Shown here: positions 49,054 through 57,691 of the stretch, piece by piece
How the letters are laid out: the number at the start of each line of letters is the position of its first letter
How positions within the stretch are numbered: the stretch's first letter is position 1
Source: Fidelibacterota bacterium
Lineage (GTDB): Bacteria; Pseudomonadota; Alphaproteobacteria; Rhodospirillales; Rhodospirillaceae
DNA length: 64,000 bases
Direction: 5' to 3'
NCBI GenBank assembly: GCA_947472795.1
Contig: CANJBL010000005.1
Location: forward strand, 124,001-188,000
Made by a program: the position numbers and the translations under genes
The notes under the pieces: model-generated
The model's database searches: none
The model's input: only the letters and a program-made list of their open reading frames with translations
What the model was told of the DNA's origin: nothing

Positions 49054-49809
49054 GTGAACAAGCCCTCCGATATCAAGGCCACCGATATCAAGACCGCCGT
49101 GACGGCTGCTTTCGGTGCCGCCGCCGGCACTTACGACGCCAGCGCCGGCTTGCAGCAGGATGTGGCCCGTGCCCTCGCGCAACGTATCGCCGGGCGAGCG
49201 TTGCCGCCGGAGCCCCGCATACTGGAAATCGGCTGTGGGACGGGTTTTCTGAGCCGCTTGCTTGTCGCTCTGAATCCGGCAGACCTCCTTCTCACCGACA
49301 TCTCGCCTTCGATGCTGGGCGCTTGCCGGAACGGTATCGACGCCCCAAACGCTCGTTTTATGATTTTGGACGGTGAAGAACCCGAAGCAGCCGGCGGCCC
49401 TTTCGACCTCATTTGCTCCAGCCTCGCGTTTCAGTGGTTCAATGATCTTCCCGCAGCCCTTCAGCGCCTTTCGGCCATGCTTGCGCCCGGCGGCTCCCTG
49501 ATGTTCGCCACCATCGGTGCGGAAAGTTTTCATGAATGGAAAGCTGCTCATGCAACGCGGGGTCTGCCGTCCGGCGTGCGCGATTATCCGTCCGCTACCG
49601 AACTCATGTGCGACGAAGAGCGCCTAGTGCGCTCTTATGCCGACGGCCGCAACTTCCTGGAACACCTCCGGCAGATCGGCGCACATTTGCCTGAAGGCAA
49701 TCACCGGCCCTTAAGTCCGGGCGCACTGCGCAGCATATTGCGCCAGTTTGAAAGCGGCATCGATGTGACCTACCACATCCTTTATGGGTGTGTGCGCAGC
49801 ACGTCGTAG
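49054..49809 (+). CDS. bioC: Malonyl-ACP O-methyltransferase BioC
   Basis: Methylates malonyl-ACP to start pimeloyl synthesis for biotin. The 251-residue protein has a GTG start, an FGAAAGTYDASAGLQQDVA N-end, the SAM motif ILEIGCGTGFLSRLL, and the FDLICSSLAFQWFNDL segment. BioC is the reasonable reading because bioA, bioB, bioF and bioD follow. Its last 28 bp overlap the convergent bioA end. Confidence 0.88.
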   Translation: MNKPSDIKATDIKTAVTAAFGAAAGTYDASAGLQQDVARALAQRIAGRALPPEPRILEIGCGTGFLSRLLVALNPADLLLTDISPSMLGACRNGIDAPNARFMILDGEEPEAAGGPFDLICSSLAFQWFNDLPAALQRLSAMLAPGGSLMFATIGAESFHEWKAAHATRGLPSGVRDYPSATELMCDEERLVRSYADGRNFLEHLRQIGAHLPEGNHRPLSPGALRSILRQFESGIDVTYHILYGCVRSTS

Positions 49810-51041
49810 ATCGCCGTCGTCAACGTCTCAAGATCATCTTCGCTGATGGTAAAGGCAGGCGTGAGATAGACAATATTGCCGAAGGGCCTGAGCCACACAC
49901 CCTTCTCCACAAAGCGCTGTTTCAACGCGTTGAGATCGTCGATCTTCTTCATCTCCACCACGCCAATGGCGCCCAACACACGCACATCCTTCACGCCCGG
50001 AAGGTCGCGGCAAGGCGCAAGCTCTTCGGTAAGTTGCTTTGAAATTTCCGCTACCTGCGCCAGACGCGGCTCCAGCTCAAAGATATCCAGCGACGCATTG
50101 GCCGCCGCGCACGCCAGCGCATTGGCCATGAAGGTGGGTCCGTGCATCAGGGCGCTCGAGTCCTCGCCCGAAAGGAAAGCCTCGAACACATGCGTGCGCG
50201 CCACCGTCGCCGCCAAAGGCAGTGTGCCTCCGGTGAGCGCCTTCGAAAGCGTGATGATGTCGGGCGTGATACCGGCGGCTTCGCAGGCGAACATGCTTCC
50301 GGTACGCCCGAAGCCTGTGAATATCTCGTCGGTGATGAGCAGAAGATTGTACCGGTGGGCGGCGTCGCGAATGTGCTGAAGCACCTCGGGGGTATGGAAG
50401 AGCATGCCGCCCGCGCCCTGTACCAGCGGCTCGATGATGATTCCGGCCACTTCACCAGCGCGCATCTTCAGAAAAGAATCAAACGCAGCGGTGGAAGCCT
50501 CGTCGCGTGGCAGCGCGATGACATGATGTTCGGGCAGTATGCCCTTGAACAGCGCATGCATGCCTTCTTCGGGATCGCTCACGGCCATGGCGCCCGTGGT
50601 GTCGCCATGATAGGCGCCCTTGAAGGAGAGAAAGCGGCGTCTGGTGCTGACACCCTTATTCAGCCAATACTGCATGGCCATCTTCAGAGCCACCTCCACG
50701 GCCACGGAGCCTGAATCGCTGAAGAAGACATGATCGAGATCGCCGGGGAGAATGTCGGCCAGACGCTTCGCCAACTTCAGCGCCGGTTCGTGCGCGAGCC
50801 CGCCGAACATCACATGCGGCATCAGTTCCGCCTGACGCGTGATGGCCGCCGTAATGTGCGGGTGATTGTAGCCATGGCAGGCCGTCCACCAGGACGCCAT
50901 GCCGTCCACCAGTTCTCGGCTGTCAGCCAGGACAATGCGCGTGCCGCGCGTGCTCGTTACCGGCAGCGATGGCGGCGTGGTCTTCATCTGCGCATAGGGC
51001 AGCCAGATGTGAGGGTAACCCTCGTCAAACCATGTGGGCAT
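49782..51041 (-). CDS. bioA: Adenosylmethionine-8-amino-7-oxononanoate aminotransferase
   Basis: PLP enzyme using SAM as amino donor in biotin synthesis. The 419-residue class III aminotransferase shows HIWLPYAQMKTTPP at the N-end, WWTACHGYNHPHI, the KGAYHGDTTGAM loop, and LLITDEIFTGFGRTG. The Schiff-base Lys is in ITLSKALTGGTLPLA. It follows bioB by 9 bp on the minus strand. No separate BioH or BioZ is in the window. Confidence 0.96.
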   Translation of the reverse strand: MPTWFDEGYPHIWLPYAQMKTTPPSLPVTSTRGTRIVLADSRELVDGMASWWTACHGYNHPHITAAITRQAELMPHVMFGGLAHEPALKLAKRLADILPGDLDHVFFSDSGSVAVEVALKMAMQYWLNKGVSTRRRFLSFKGAYHGDTTGAMAVSDPEEGMHALFKGILPEHHVIALPRDEASTAAFDSFLKMRAGEVAGIIIEPLVQGAGGMLFHTPEVLQHIRDAAHRYNLLLITDEIFTGFGRTGSMFACEAAGITPDIITLSKALTGGTLPLAATVARTHVFEAFLSGEDSSALMHGPTFMANALACAAANASLDIFELEPRLAQVAEISKQLTEELAPCRDLPGVKDVRVLGAIGVVEMKKIDDLNALKQRFVEKGVWLRPFGNIVYLTPAFTISEDDLETLTTAIYDVLRTHP

Positions 51042-51050
51042 GGGATGCCC

Positions 51051-52052
51051 CTACACAGGCATCGCTACCATGCCGAGGCGGTCGAACAGCATGCGGTCGT
51101 GATCCTCGCTGGGGTTCGGCGTCGTCAGCAGCTTGCCGCCAACAAAGATGGAATTGGCGCCCGCCAGGAAGCACATGGCCTGCATCTCGTCCGACATCTC
51201 CTCGCGGCCCGCTGACAGGCGTACCATCGAACGCGGCATGGTGATCCGCGCCACTGCAATCGTGCGCACAAAATCGAAGGGGTCCAACTTCTTGGTGTTC
51301 TTGAGCGCCGTGCCTTCCACCTGAACCAGAAGATTAATAGGCACGCTCTCGGGATGTTCGGGCAGCGTGGCCAGCGCGGTGATCATGCCGGCGCGGTCCT
51401 CGGCGCCCTCGCCCATGCCGACAATGCCGCCGCAGCACACGTTGATGCCTGCTTCGCGCACGTGAGCCAATGTGTCGAGCCGGTCGGCATAGGTGCGTGT
51501 TGTGATGATCTCGCCGTAGAACTCCGGCGAGGTATCGAGGTTATGATTGTAGTAGTCGAGGCCCGCACCCTTCAAACGCTGCGCCTGATCGGCTGTGAGC
51601 ATGCCGAGCGTGGCACAGGATTCCATACCCAGCGCCTTCACGCCTTCCACCATGGCGCATACTACGTCGAGGTCGCGGTCCTTGGGCGAACGCCAGGCCG
51701 CACCCATGCAGAAGCGCGTCGCGCCGCCCGCCTTGGCCGCGCGCGCTTCCGTCAGCACCTTCTCCACTTCCATGAGCTTGGAGGCTGCGAGGCCCGTGTT
51801 GTGGTGCGAGCTCTGCGGGCAGTAGCCACAGTCCTCCGGGCAGCCGCCCGTCTTGATGGAAAGCAGCGTCGAAACCTGAACCTCGCGCGGATCGAAGGTC
51901 ATGCGATGCACGGTCTGGGCCTGGAACATCAGCTCCGGGAACGGCAACGCGAACAAGGCCCGCACCTCTTCCCGCGTCCAATCGTGGCGCACGGCGCCCA
52001 CGTCGTGAAACAGGGACGACGACTGACTTCTAGCCTCGGTGGCGGTGGACAT
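51051..52052 (-). CDS. bioB: Biotin synthase
   Basis: Radical-SAM enzyme that inserts sulfur into dethiobiotin. The 333-residue protein has the 4Fe-4S motif [15 protein letters not shown] (CxxxCxxC). Later cysteines and Arg for the 2Fe-2S cluster are in RFCMGAAWR, and GMGEGAEDR and [17 protein letters not shown] lie near the end. The ATG at 52052 is chosen because the longer frame adds 64 residues unlike BioB and overlaps bioF. It is divergent from bioF with a 49-bp gap. Confidence 0.97.
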   Translation of the reverse strand: MSTATEARSQSSSLFHDVGAVRHDWTREEVRALFALPFPELMFQAQTVHRMTFDPREVQVSTLLSIKTGGCPEDCGYCPQSSHHNTGLAASKLMEVEKVLTEARAAKAGGATRFCMGAAWRSPKDRDLDVVCAMVEGVKALGMESCATLGMLTADQAQRLKGAGLDYYNHNLDTSPEFYGEIITTRTYADRLDTLAHVREAGINVCCGGIVGMGEGAEDRAGMITALATLPEHPESVPINLLVQVEGTALKNTKKLDPFDFVRTIAVARITMPRSMVRLSAGREEMSDEMQAMCFLAGANSIFVGGKLLTTPNPSEDHDRMLFDRLGMVAMPV

Positions 52053-52065
52053 TCTAAAGTAGCCT

Positions 52066-52092
52066 TTCTCAACTCCGGATGAGGCGTGAGAA
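52066..52092. promoter_or_regulatory. Inverted repeat in the shared bioB/bioF promoter gap
   Basis: TTCTCA (52066-52071) and TGAGAA (52087-52092) are separated by 15 nt. It fills most of the 49-bp divergent gap. It does not match the BioR consensus (TTATCTATAA-like) or an obvious BirA operator, so it is a weak candidate. Confidence 0.25.
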
Positions 52093-52101
52093 TAGCGGGT
52101 A

Positions 52102-53259
52102 ATGAGCAGTCTCGATACCTTTGCCTTAGAGAAATTGGCGGCCCTGGAAGCCCGGCACCTGCGCCGGACTTTGCAGGACAGCACGCGCGCGGATGGTCCC
52201 TGGATCATCCGCAATGGCGTTCGGCTGCTGTCTTTTTCCTGCAACGATTATCTCAACCTCGCCCAGCACCCCGCCGTGCGCGACGCAGCCATCAAAGCGA
52301 TCCGCGAGCACGGTGTGGGCGCGGGCGCCTCGCGCCTTGTCACCGGCAACCACCCGCTCTTCGCGGAACTGGAAATGCGCCTCGCGCGTCTCAAGGGCAC
52401 CGAAGCGGCCTGCGTCTTCGGCTCGGGCTATCTCGCCAACCTCGGCATCATTTCCACCCTTATGGGCAAGAACGATCTGGTGCTGATGGATGAGTTGTCC
52501 CACTCCTGCATCCTGGCGGGTGCGGATCTCTCCGGCGCCACGGCGCTGACGTTCCGCCACAACGATGTGAACCACGCGGCCGCACTGCTTCAGCAGCATC
52601 GCGGCCAGCACCGCCATGCGTTGCTGGCCACCGATGGTGTCTTCTCCATGGACGGTGATCTCGCGCCCGTGCACGCCCTCGCCACTCTCGCCAAGCAATA
52701 TGATGCGTGGCTGCTCACGGATGACGCCCACGGCATCGGCGTGGTGGCGGGCGGGCGCGGCTCGACCTTCGTGAACGGCGTGGCCGATGTGCCCCTGCAA
52801 ATGGGCACACTCTCTAAAGCCATCGGCAGCTACGGCGGCTATCTCTGCGCCTCTCAGTCAGTCATCGACCTCATCAAGACGCGTGCGCGCACATTCGTTT
52901 ATTCCACTGGCCTACCGCCTGCCAGCGCGGCGGCGGCCATCGCAGCACTCAACATCATCGAGACCGATCCCGACCTGGTGGCAGCGCCTTTGCGCAAGGC
53001 ACAAAGCTTTACCCGCGCGCTCAACTTGCGTGAAGCCGAAAGCCCCATCGTGCCCATTGTCATGGGCGATGCCGAGAAAACCTTGCTGGCCTCGCGCCTG
53101 CTCGAGGACGAAGGCTTCCTTGTCGCGGCCATCCGCCCGCCGACCGTACCGCCCGGCACCTCGCGCCTACGCCTCACCTTCACCGCCGCTCATCCCGACG
53201 ATCAGATCCAGCGTCTTGCGCGGCTCATCGGCGAACGTATTCTGCCGCGTGCGCCATGA
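52102..53259 (+). CDS. bioF: 8-amino-7-oxononanoate synthase
   Basis: PLP enzyme condensing pimeloyl-ACP with L-alanine. The 385-residue alpha-oxoamine synthase shows [49 protein letters not shown], and [15 protein letters not shown]. The PLP Lys is in [15 protein letters not shown]. Its stop overlaps bioD by 4 bp (ATGA), so bioFD is one unit. Confidence 0.96.
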   Translation: MSSLDTFALEKLAALEARHLRRTLQDSTRADGPWIIRNGVRLLSFSCNDYLNLAQHPAVRDAAIKAIREHGVGAGASRLVTGNHPLFAELEMRLARLKGTEAACVFGSGYLANLGIISTLMGKNDLVLMDELSHSCILAGADLSGATALTFRHNDVNHAAALLQQHRGQHRHALLATDGVFSMDGDLAPVHALATLAKQYDAWLLTDDAHGIGVVAGGRGSTFVNGVADVPLQMGTLSKAIGSYGGYLCASQSVIDLIKTRARTFVYSTGLPPASAAAAIAALNIIETDPDLVAAPLRKAQSFTRALNLREAESPIVPIVMGDAEKTLLASRLLEDEGFLVAAIRPPTVPPGTSRLRLTFTAAHPDDQIQRLARLIGERILPRAP

Positions 53260-53924
53260 CCGCCTACTTCGTCACCGCCACCGGCACCGATGTCGGCAAG
53301 ACCTTTGTCACCGCCGGCCTCATTACTGTGTTGAAGACGCGTGGACGCACGGTCAGCGCCCTCAAGCCTCTCGTCAGCGGCTATAGCGACGAAACAAAAG
53401 CCGAGAGCGATTCGGGTCGCTTACTGACCGCCTTGGGCGAAGCCACTACTACCGAAAACATCGCCCGCATCTCGCCCTGGCGCTTCGCGGTTCCTCTCTC
53501 GCCGGACATGGCCGCCGCCCGCGAGCGCCGCACAATCGATCTCGCAGCCCTCACTGCTTTCTCCACCAGAGCTGTTGAGGAGCACACCGGCACACTGTTC
53601 ATTGAAGGTGTGGGCGGAGTCATGGTGCCGCTCACCGACACGGGCACCACGCTGGATTGGATGGCCGAACTGAATCTTCCGGCACTCCTCGTCACGGGCA
53701 GCTATCTCGGCAGCCTTAGTCACACGCTAACAGCCCTCGATGCGCTCAAGCATCGCGGGCTCAAAGTTGCGGCTTTGGTGGTGAACGAGACCGAAGGCAG
53801 CACCGTGCCTTTGGCCGAAACCGCTGCCACGCTCGCGCGCTATTGCAAGGACCCCATCGCGATCATCCCGCGCTATGCCGGTGCCACCCCCTTCGGCCTG
53901 CTCGCGGATATGCTGGCGCTCTAG
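53256..53924 (+). CDS. bioD: ATP-dependent dethiobiotin synthetase
   Basis: Forms the ureido ring of dethiobiotin from DAPA, CO2 and ATP. The 222-residue protein has the P-loop TGTDVGKTFVTAGLI, KPLVSGY, and the metal/substrate motif FIEGVGGVMVPLTD. The length fits the family. It overlaps bioF at its start and ends in a 4-bp convergent overlap with the TauE/SafE gene. Confidence 0.96.
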   Translation: MTAYFVTATGTDVGKTFVTAGLITVLKTRGRTVSALKPLVSGYSDETKAESDSGRLLTALGEATTTENIARISPWRFAVPLSPDMAAARERRTIDLAALTAFSTRAVEEHTGTLFIEGVGGVMVPLTDTGTTLDWMAELNLPALLVTGSYLGSLSHTLTALDALKHRGLKVAALVVNETEGSTVPLAETAATLARYCKDPIAIIPRYAGATPFGLLADMLAL

Positions 53925-54664
53925 AGACGCGGTACTCCGCTGGCCAGCAGCGCGGCGCCCGAGGCCGCCAGAAGCACCAGCACGATTTTGCGGAAAGTGT
54001 CTTCACTGAGCCCCACATAGACCCGCGCCCCTAATAGCCCCGGCACCAGCATCGCGGGCGCGACCACCGCGAACATCGGCAGCATGTCGCGGGTAACTTT
54101 GCCCGTCACGACATAGGCAACCATCGTCGCCGCCAATGTCGCTAGGTTGAAGTTCTGGATCACACTGCGCTGTGTGTCCTTGGGCATCTTGCGCAAGCTG
54201 CACCACAAGGTCGGCAACGCGCCCGTGAAGCCGCCGATCCCGCCGCAGATGCCGCCAGCCAGGCCCGCCAATCCGTCGGCCACGCGGCCACCGCCCGTGA
54301 TGGCCGGCAAACGCGGCGCCAATAGCATGAAGGGGCACCAAACAATCAAGAGGCCGCCCAGCGCTGCCTTGAACAGGTGCACGTCGAGCAACGGCAGCAG
54401 ATAGACGCCCAGGGGAATGCCCGCGAAGCCACCAGCCAGGAACGGCAGCAGGAGTTTGGCATCGAACCCGCGCCGGACCGAGACCGCGCCGATGATCTGC
54501 CCCGTGAGCCCGCCAAACACCGCCAGCACCGCGGCCATCATGGGGTCGAGCCACCAGGCCCAAAAGGACATGGCGACCATGCTGAAGGCAAAGCCGGAGA
54601 GGCCCTGCACAAAGCCCGCCACAACGGCGCCTATGGCAGCGGCAAGGAACGGATGCTCCATCAT
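53921..54664 (-). CDS. TauE/SafE family membrane transporter
   Basis: A 247-residue protein with about eight hydrophobic segments. It has the family features FVQGLSGFAFSMVAMSFW near the N-end and GGICGGIGGFTGALPTLW in the centre. Members export sulfite, sulfoacetate or related anions. The substrate here is unknown. It converges on bioD, and its promoter lies in the 31-bp gap before the DUF3775 gene or further upstream. Confidence 0.88.
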   Translation of the reverse strand: MMEHPFLAAAIGAVVAGFVQGLSGFAFSMVAMSFWAWWLDPMMAAVLAVFGGLTGQIIGAVSVRRGFDAKLLLPFLAGGFAGIPLGVYLLPLLDVHLFKAALGGLLIVWCPFMLLAPRLPAITGGGRVADGLAGLAGGICGGIGGFTGALPTLWCSLRKMPKDTQRSVIQNFNLATLAATMVAYVVTGKVTRDMLPMFAVVAPAMLVPGLLGARVYVGLSEDTFRKIVLVLLAASGAALLASGVPRL

Positions 54665-54695
54665 CGGGGCTTAAGTCCCTTCGCGCAGACAGCGC

Positions 54696-55103
54696 TTAAT
54701 CCGCGTCCTCACACGAGAACCCGAGCTCGCTGAGCCCCTCTTCCAGCTCGTCGGCCAGAAGGGGCTGACTCAAAAGATAACGCGCCACGCGCTTGGGATG
54801 CTCTTCGTGGGCCACTTCTACCGCTTCATCCCAGTCGTCGGCGGTATAGGTGCCGCGCCCGATCCAGGTGAGCGCCACGAGTTCCGCCTGCTCGTCCTCG
54901 TTCAGGGTGTCGATGAACTCCTTGAGCTCGGTCAGATCAGCGCTCTCGCCGGCATCCCCGCCCTCGTCCTCTTCGGGCAGTTCCTCGCGCATGAGGTCGT
55001 CGCCGGCATGGCGCCCGGGTTCGTCCTCGATGGGGTCCATATCGGCCATCACCTCGCGCGCGCGATTGATGACGTAACAGACTGTCTCGATGGCGATATC
55101 CAT
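54696..55103 (-). CDS. DUF3775 family acidic protein
   Basis: A 135-residue, strongly acidic protein. It begins MDIAIETVCYVINRAREV and contains a Glu/Asp-rich centre. The conserved-looking end has LVALTWIGRGTYTADDWDEA, cut here, and HPKRVARYLLSQPLLADELEEGL. This fits DUF3775, a family of unknown function in Alphaproteobacteria. The ATG at 55103 has GAGGA 4 nt upstream, which decides it over an ATG at 55148. Confidence 0.8.
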   Translation of the reverse strand: MDIAIETVCYVINRAREVMADMDPIEDEPGRHAGDDLMREELPEEDEGGDAGESADLTELKEFIDTLNEDEQAELVALTWIGRGTYTADDWDEAVEVAHEEHPKRVARYLLSQPLLADELEEGLSELGFSCEDAD

Positions 55104-55296
55104 AGGGTCCTCGGGTTCCGGTGATCTGACTGAGGCGATATTGGCCAAAATTCAGCGGATGGAAAAGAGGCACGAGGCCTGCCTCCCCCTAAAAATCACC
55201 CGGCGCTGTGTGAAAAGGAGGACCAACTCGAAACCACCTCACCGAACGGGTGTAGGGATGAACCTCGCAACACGTGCAGACCAATATGGAGGTTCC

Positions 55297-55956
55297 ATGT
55301 CCCGTCTCTTTCGCAACGACAGTCCCGGCGCCCTCACCCGCGAGCAGGCCGTCGCCCTCATGAAGGAACGCATCGCCGCACAGGCCGGCGGTGGTCCGGG
55401 CCATGACGTCTCCCACGAACCGCGCGTGCCCAAAGGCAGCGGGGATGAAAGTGGTGAATGGACGACGGGTGGATCAGCATCAGTTCCAACAGACGGCAAC
55501 TCCGCCCATCGTGACAATCGCAGAATGTCAGTGGCGGGTCGCGCTTTCTTAAAAGCGCAGGAGGGGCATCGCGACAAACCTTACGATGACGGTTATGGAA
55601 ACATGACTCAAGGTTATGGAAATAAGGGCCCTTTAACCGGCTCGGCGGAAGATTCCTTCAACATTAAGGTTGCCGAGGCGGACGAAGCTGTAAATAAAAA
55701 CGTCAAAGTACCTTTGACCCAAGCACAGCACGACGCACTCGTTTCACTTGCATATAACCTTGGACCAAATGGATTCGCCAATTCACCAATTCTTCTCGGA
55801 TTGCTAAACGCCGGCAAATTCGACGAGGCCGCCGATCAAATTCTCCAATTCAAAAATGCCTTCAATAGGCATACGGGAAGAATGGAATTTAGCCAGAGTT
55901 TGGCGGACCGAAGGAAGCGCGAGCGTCTGCTATTCTTGGGTAATTCGGCGCGATAG
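55297..55956 (+). CDS. GH24 (T4-type) lysozyme with an N-terminal linker
   Basis: A 219-residue protein. Residues 1-60 are a polar linker with RVPKGSG and GEWTTGGS. The catalytic domain starts near residue 75: AFLKAQEGHRDKPYDDGYG supplies the Glu and Asp, and MTQGYG the Thr of the E-D-T triad. TQAQHDALVSLAYNLG and RRKRERLLFLG match the C-lobe of phage-type muramidases. The usual GYGH reads GYGN. No signal peptide is seen. GGAGG lies 4 nt before the ATG, which decides the start. GC content drops from about 55,500 onward, which suggests acquired DNA. Confidence 0.82.
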   Translation: MSRLFRNDSPGALTREQAVALMKERIAAQAGGGPGHDVSHEPRVPKGSGDESGEWTTGGSASVPTDGNSAHRDNRRMSVAGRAFLKAQEGHRDKPYDDGYGNMTQGYGNKGPLTGSAEDSFNIKVAEADEAVNKNVKVPLTQAQHDALVSLAYNLGPNGFANSPILLGLLNAGKFDEAADQILQFKNAFNRHTGRMEFSQSLADRRKRERLLFLGNSAR

Positions 55957-56029
55957 TCCGCAGCCCTTCGAAGACAAATATGACAATCTCTGGCATTATA
56001 CGGGGCTCGGCAGTCTCAGCAGGGACTTT

Positions 56030-56794
56030 ATGAAAAACGCCTACAGCGGATTTATTGTGTGCGCGGCCATAGCGCTCTGCACCCCGTGTCACGCTGCGGA
56101 ATTGCCCGAGGATGAGTTGCTCTCCGCGGCCCGCGAAAGTCGTGAGGCGCCGTCCGTGCGCGGTGTGGACTCCGAGCTTGAACGCCGAGCGCTCGCCACA
56201 GCCGGCAACTATGCCTTTCGTAACGCCGATGGTCTTGTGCTTTCGCTGAATGGTCGCACCGCTGTCTTCACCGATAACCCAGAGTGCGAACAGGATCCTG
56301 AAGACAAGTACGGCAACAAGGACTATCGGCATTGCGGCACATATAAATTGCTCGCTTTTTCAAAAATCCGCGACCTCTTCGTCCTCCAACAGTTTTTTGA
56401 TAAAGTCACTTCCTACCTGGTGGTTGACAGACATGGATTGCGCGATACCCAGTTTGGCGAATTGCCTTCCCTTTCGCCGAGTGGCGATTTTGCAGTAGGC
56501 GTTAACTACTCTCAGGTCTATGGGGAATATAAACAGTATCCAAACCCGCATCTGGAAATCTCAGAGCGAGATGGCCAGTACCACGTGGGGTGGGCTGGCG
56601 CTCCGCACTATCCAAAAAAGGGCGCCGCGCGTTACGTGGTGGATGGCTGGCGCAACGACGACATTTCTGTCGCTCGCGATCAACGCGCCGTAGAGCTGGA
56701 CGTCCACCTTGAAGTAGACGGAAAGACAACAGCGCGCTTTAAGGTGACCCGCGTTCCGGACGCCGACTATAAGGTGACCGATGTTCCGCAATGA
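56030..56794 (+). CDS. Secreted protein of unknown function, lysozyme cassette
   Basis: A 254-residue protein with a Sec signal peptide (NAYSGFIVCAAIALCTP, cleaved after CHA). The mature part is beta-rich, with two close cysteines (NPECEQD, RHCGTY), the segment LPSLSPSGDFAVGVNY, and repeated DxD-like turns. No known domain is recognised. It starts 73 bp after the lysozyme and overlaps the next gene by 14 bp. Lower GC than the flanks is apparent. A role as a periplasmic partner of the lysozyme is a hypothesis only. Confidence 0.65.
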   Translation: MKNAYSGFIVCAAIALCTPCHAAELPEDELLSAARESREAPSVRGVDSELERRALATAGNYAFRNADGLVLSLNGRTAVFTDNPECEQDPEDKYGNKDYRHCGTYKLLAFSKIRDLFVLQQFFDKVTSYLVVDRHGLRDTQFGELPSLSPSGDFAVGVNYSQVYGEYKQYPNPHLEISERDGQYHVGWAGAPHYPKKGAARYVVDGWRNDDISVARDQRAVELDVHLEVDGKTTARFKVTRVPDADYKVTDVPQ

Positions 56795-57524
56795 CGGAGT
56801 TAAGCTCGGTTGGAGGCTTATTCTTTTTACTGTGGCCGGAATTGGATTGACCCGCAGTTCAATAACCTATGCTCAGGAAACGGATCCCCGCGGCCTTTTT
56901 AGCGCCGTCTCTACCTCTCTCCTGCAAACCTTCAACGATCATATTACTCTGACGGTAAATTCACCCGACGGTCAGTCGAAGATCATCGCGCGAGCAGAGG
57001 GCGAGACCCTCGTTTTGCGCGTGGAGGGGCGCATCGGATCGTCAACGCTCAAATTCGGCGGCGGACCAAATGCGGAAGTTGAATGGTCCCCTGATTCTGA
57101 AGCGTTCTGGATCACCGACGATTGGGACGGCTTATCGGGGTTGTACCGCCTCACTGTCGTTGGTCGGGCAAATGGGCGGCTTAAGGTTCATCATCTATCG
57201 AGCATAGTGGGCAAGAAGTTTGGCCACCCTGTACGTTGCTTTGAACGCGAACCAGCAAATGTGGCAGGTATAGGCTGGCTCGGATCTTCCCACGAGCTCC
57301 TTGCCGTCGCCGAAATCACCCCTCATTCGAACTGTGATGGTATGGGAACATTCAAAGCCTACAAGGTCGATCCCTGGCGTATGGTCGTGCTCAAAACCTA
57401 CACACAACGCGAGGCCAAAGAGCAGTTCGCGGCAATGCTCGGACCAAGGCCACTGAACGCCACTGACTGCGATCAAGACCCAAAGGCGTGCTACATTCCG
57501 CAGCTGCACCCGGAACTCAGATAG
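56781..57524 (+). CDS. Secreted protein of unknown function, beta-propeller-like repeats
   Basis: A 247-residue protein with an N-terminal export signal (about residues 10-31, ending SSITYAQ). The mature part contains VEWSPDSEAFWITDD and GIGWLGSSHELLAVAEI, which resemble blades of a beta-propeller, and several Cys near the end (CDQDPKACY). It resembles the preceding protein in size and beta-rich character, but clear homology is not visible by eye. It overlaps the preceding gene by 14 bp, which implies translational coupling. The function is unknown. Confidence 0.65.
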   Translation: MFRNDGVKLGWRLILFTVAGIGLTRSSITYAQETDPRGLFSAVSTSLLQTFNDHITLTVNSPDGQSKIIARAEGETLVLRVEGRIGSSTLKFGGGPNAEVEWSPDSEAFWITDDWDGLSGLYRLTVVGRANGRLKVHHLSSIVGKKFGHPVRCFEREPANVAGIGWLGSSHELLAVAEITPHSNCDGMGTFKAYKVDPWRMVVLKTYTQREAKEQFAAMLGPRPLNATDCDQDPKACYIPQLHPELR

Positions 57525-57594
57525 CCGTAAAAAAAGCAATCGCGTCTATCAACGGGCACAGCTCTTCTCAGGGCGTTGTCGGCCAAGAAAAAAA

Positions 57595-57618
57595 GCCCGC
57601 CTCCTTGTGGAAGCGGGC
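57595..57618. terminator. Bidirectional terminator between the lysozyme cassette and nrdB
   Basis: GCCCGC pairs with GCGGGC, and an inner TCC/GGA stem closes a TTGT loop. An A-run lies on the left and a T-run on the right, so it works on both strands. Confidence 0.8.
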
Positions 57619-57691
57619 CTTTTTCAGGGGTCCTGACGGGGACCGAAACCGTGAATAGCGCGTCGGATTACTCCGCCGCGTCTTTTTTGCG

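Noticed and set aside
52053-52101. BioR or BirA operator between bioB and bioF
   Set aside because: No TTATCTATAA-like box or BirA-type dyad is present in the gap. Only a weak unrelated inverted repeat is seen.
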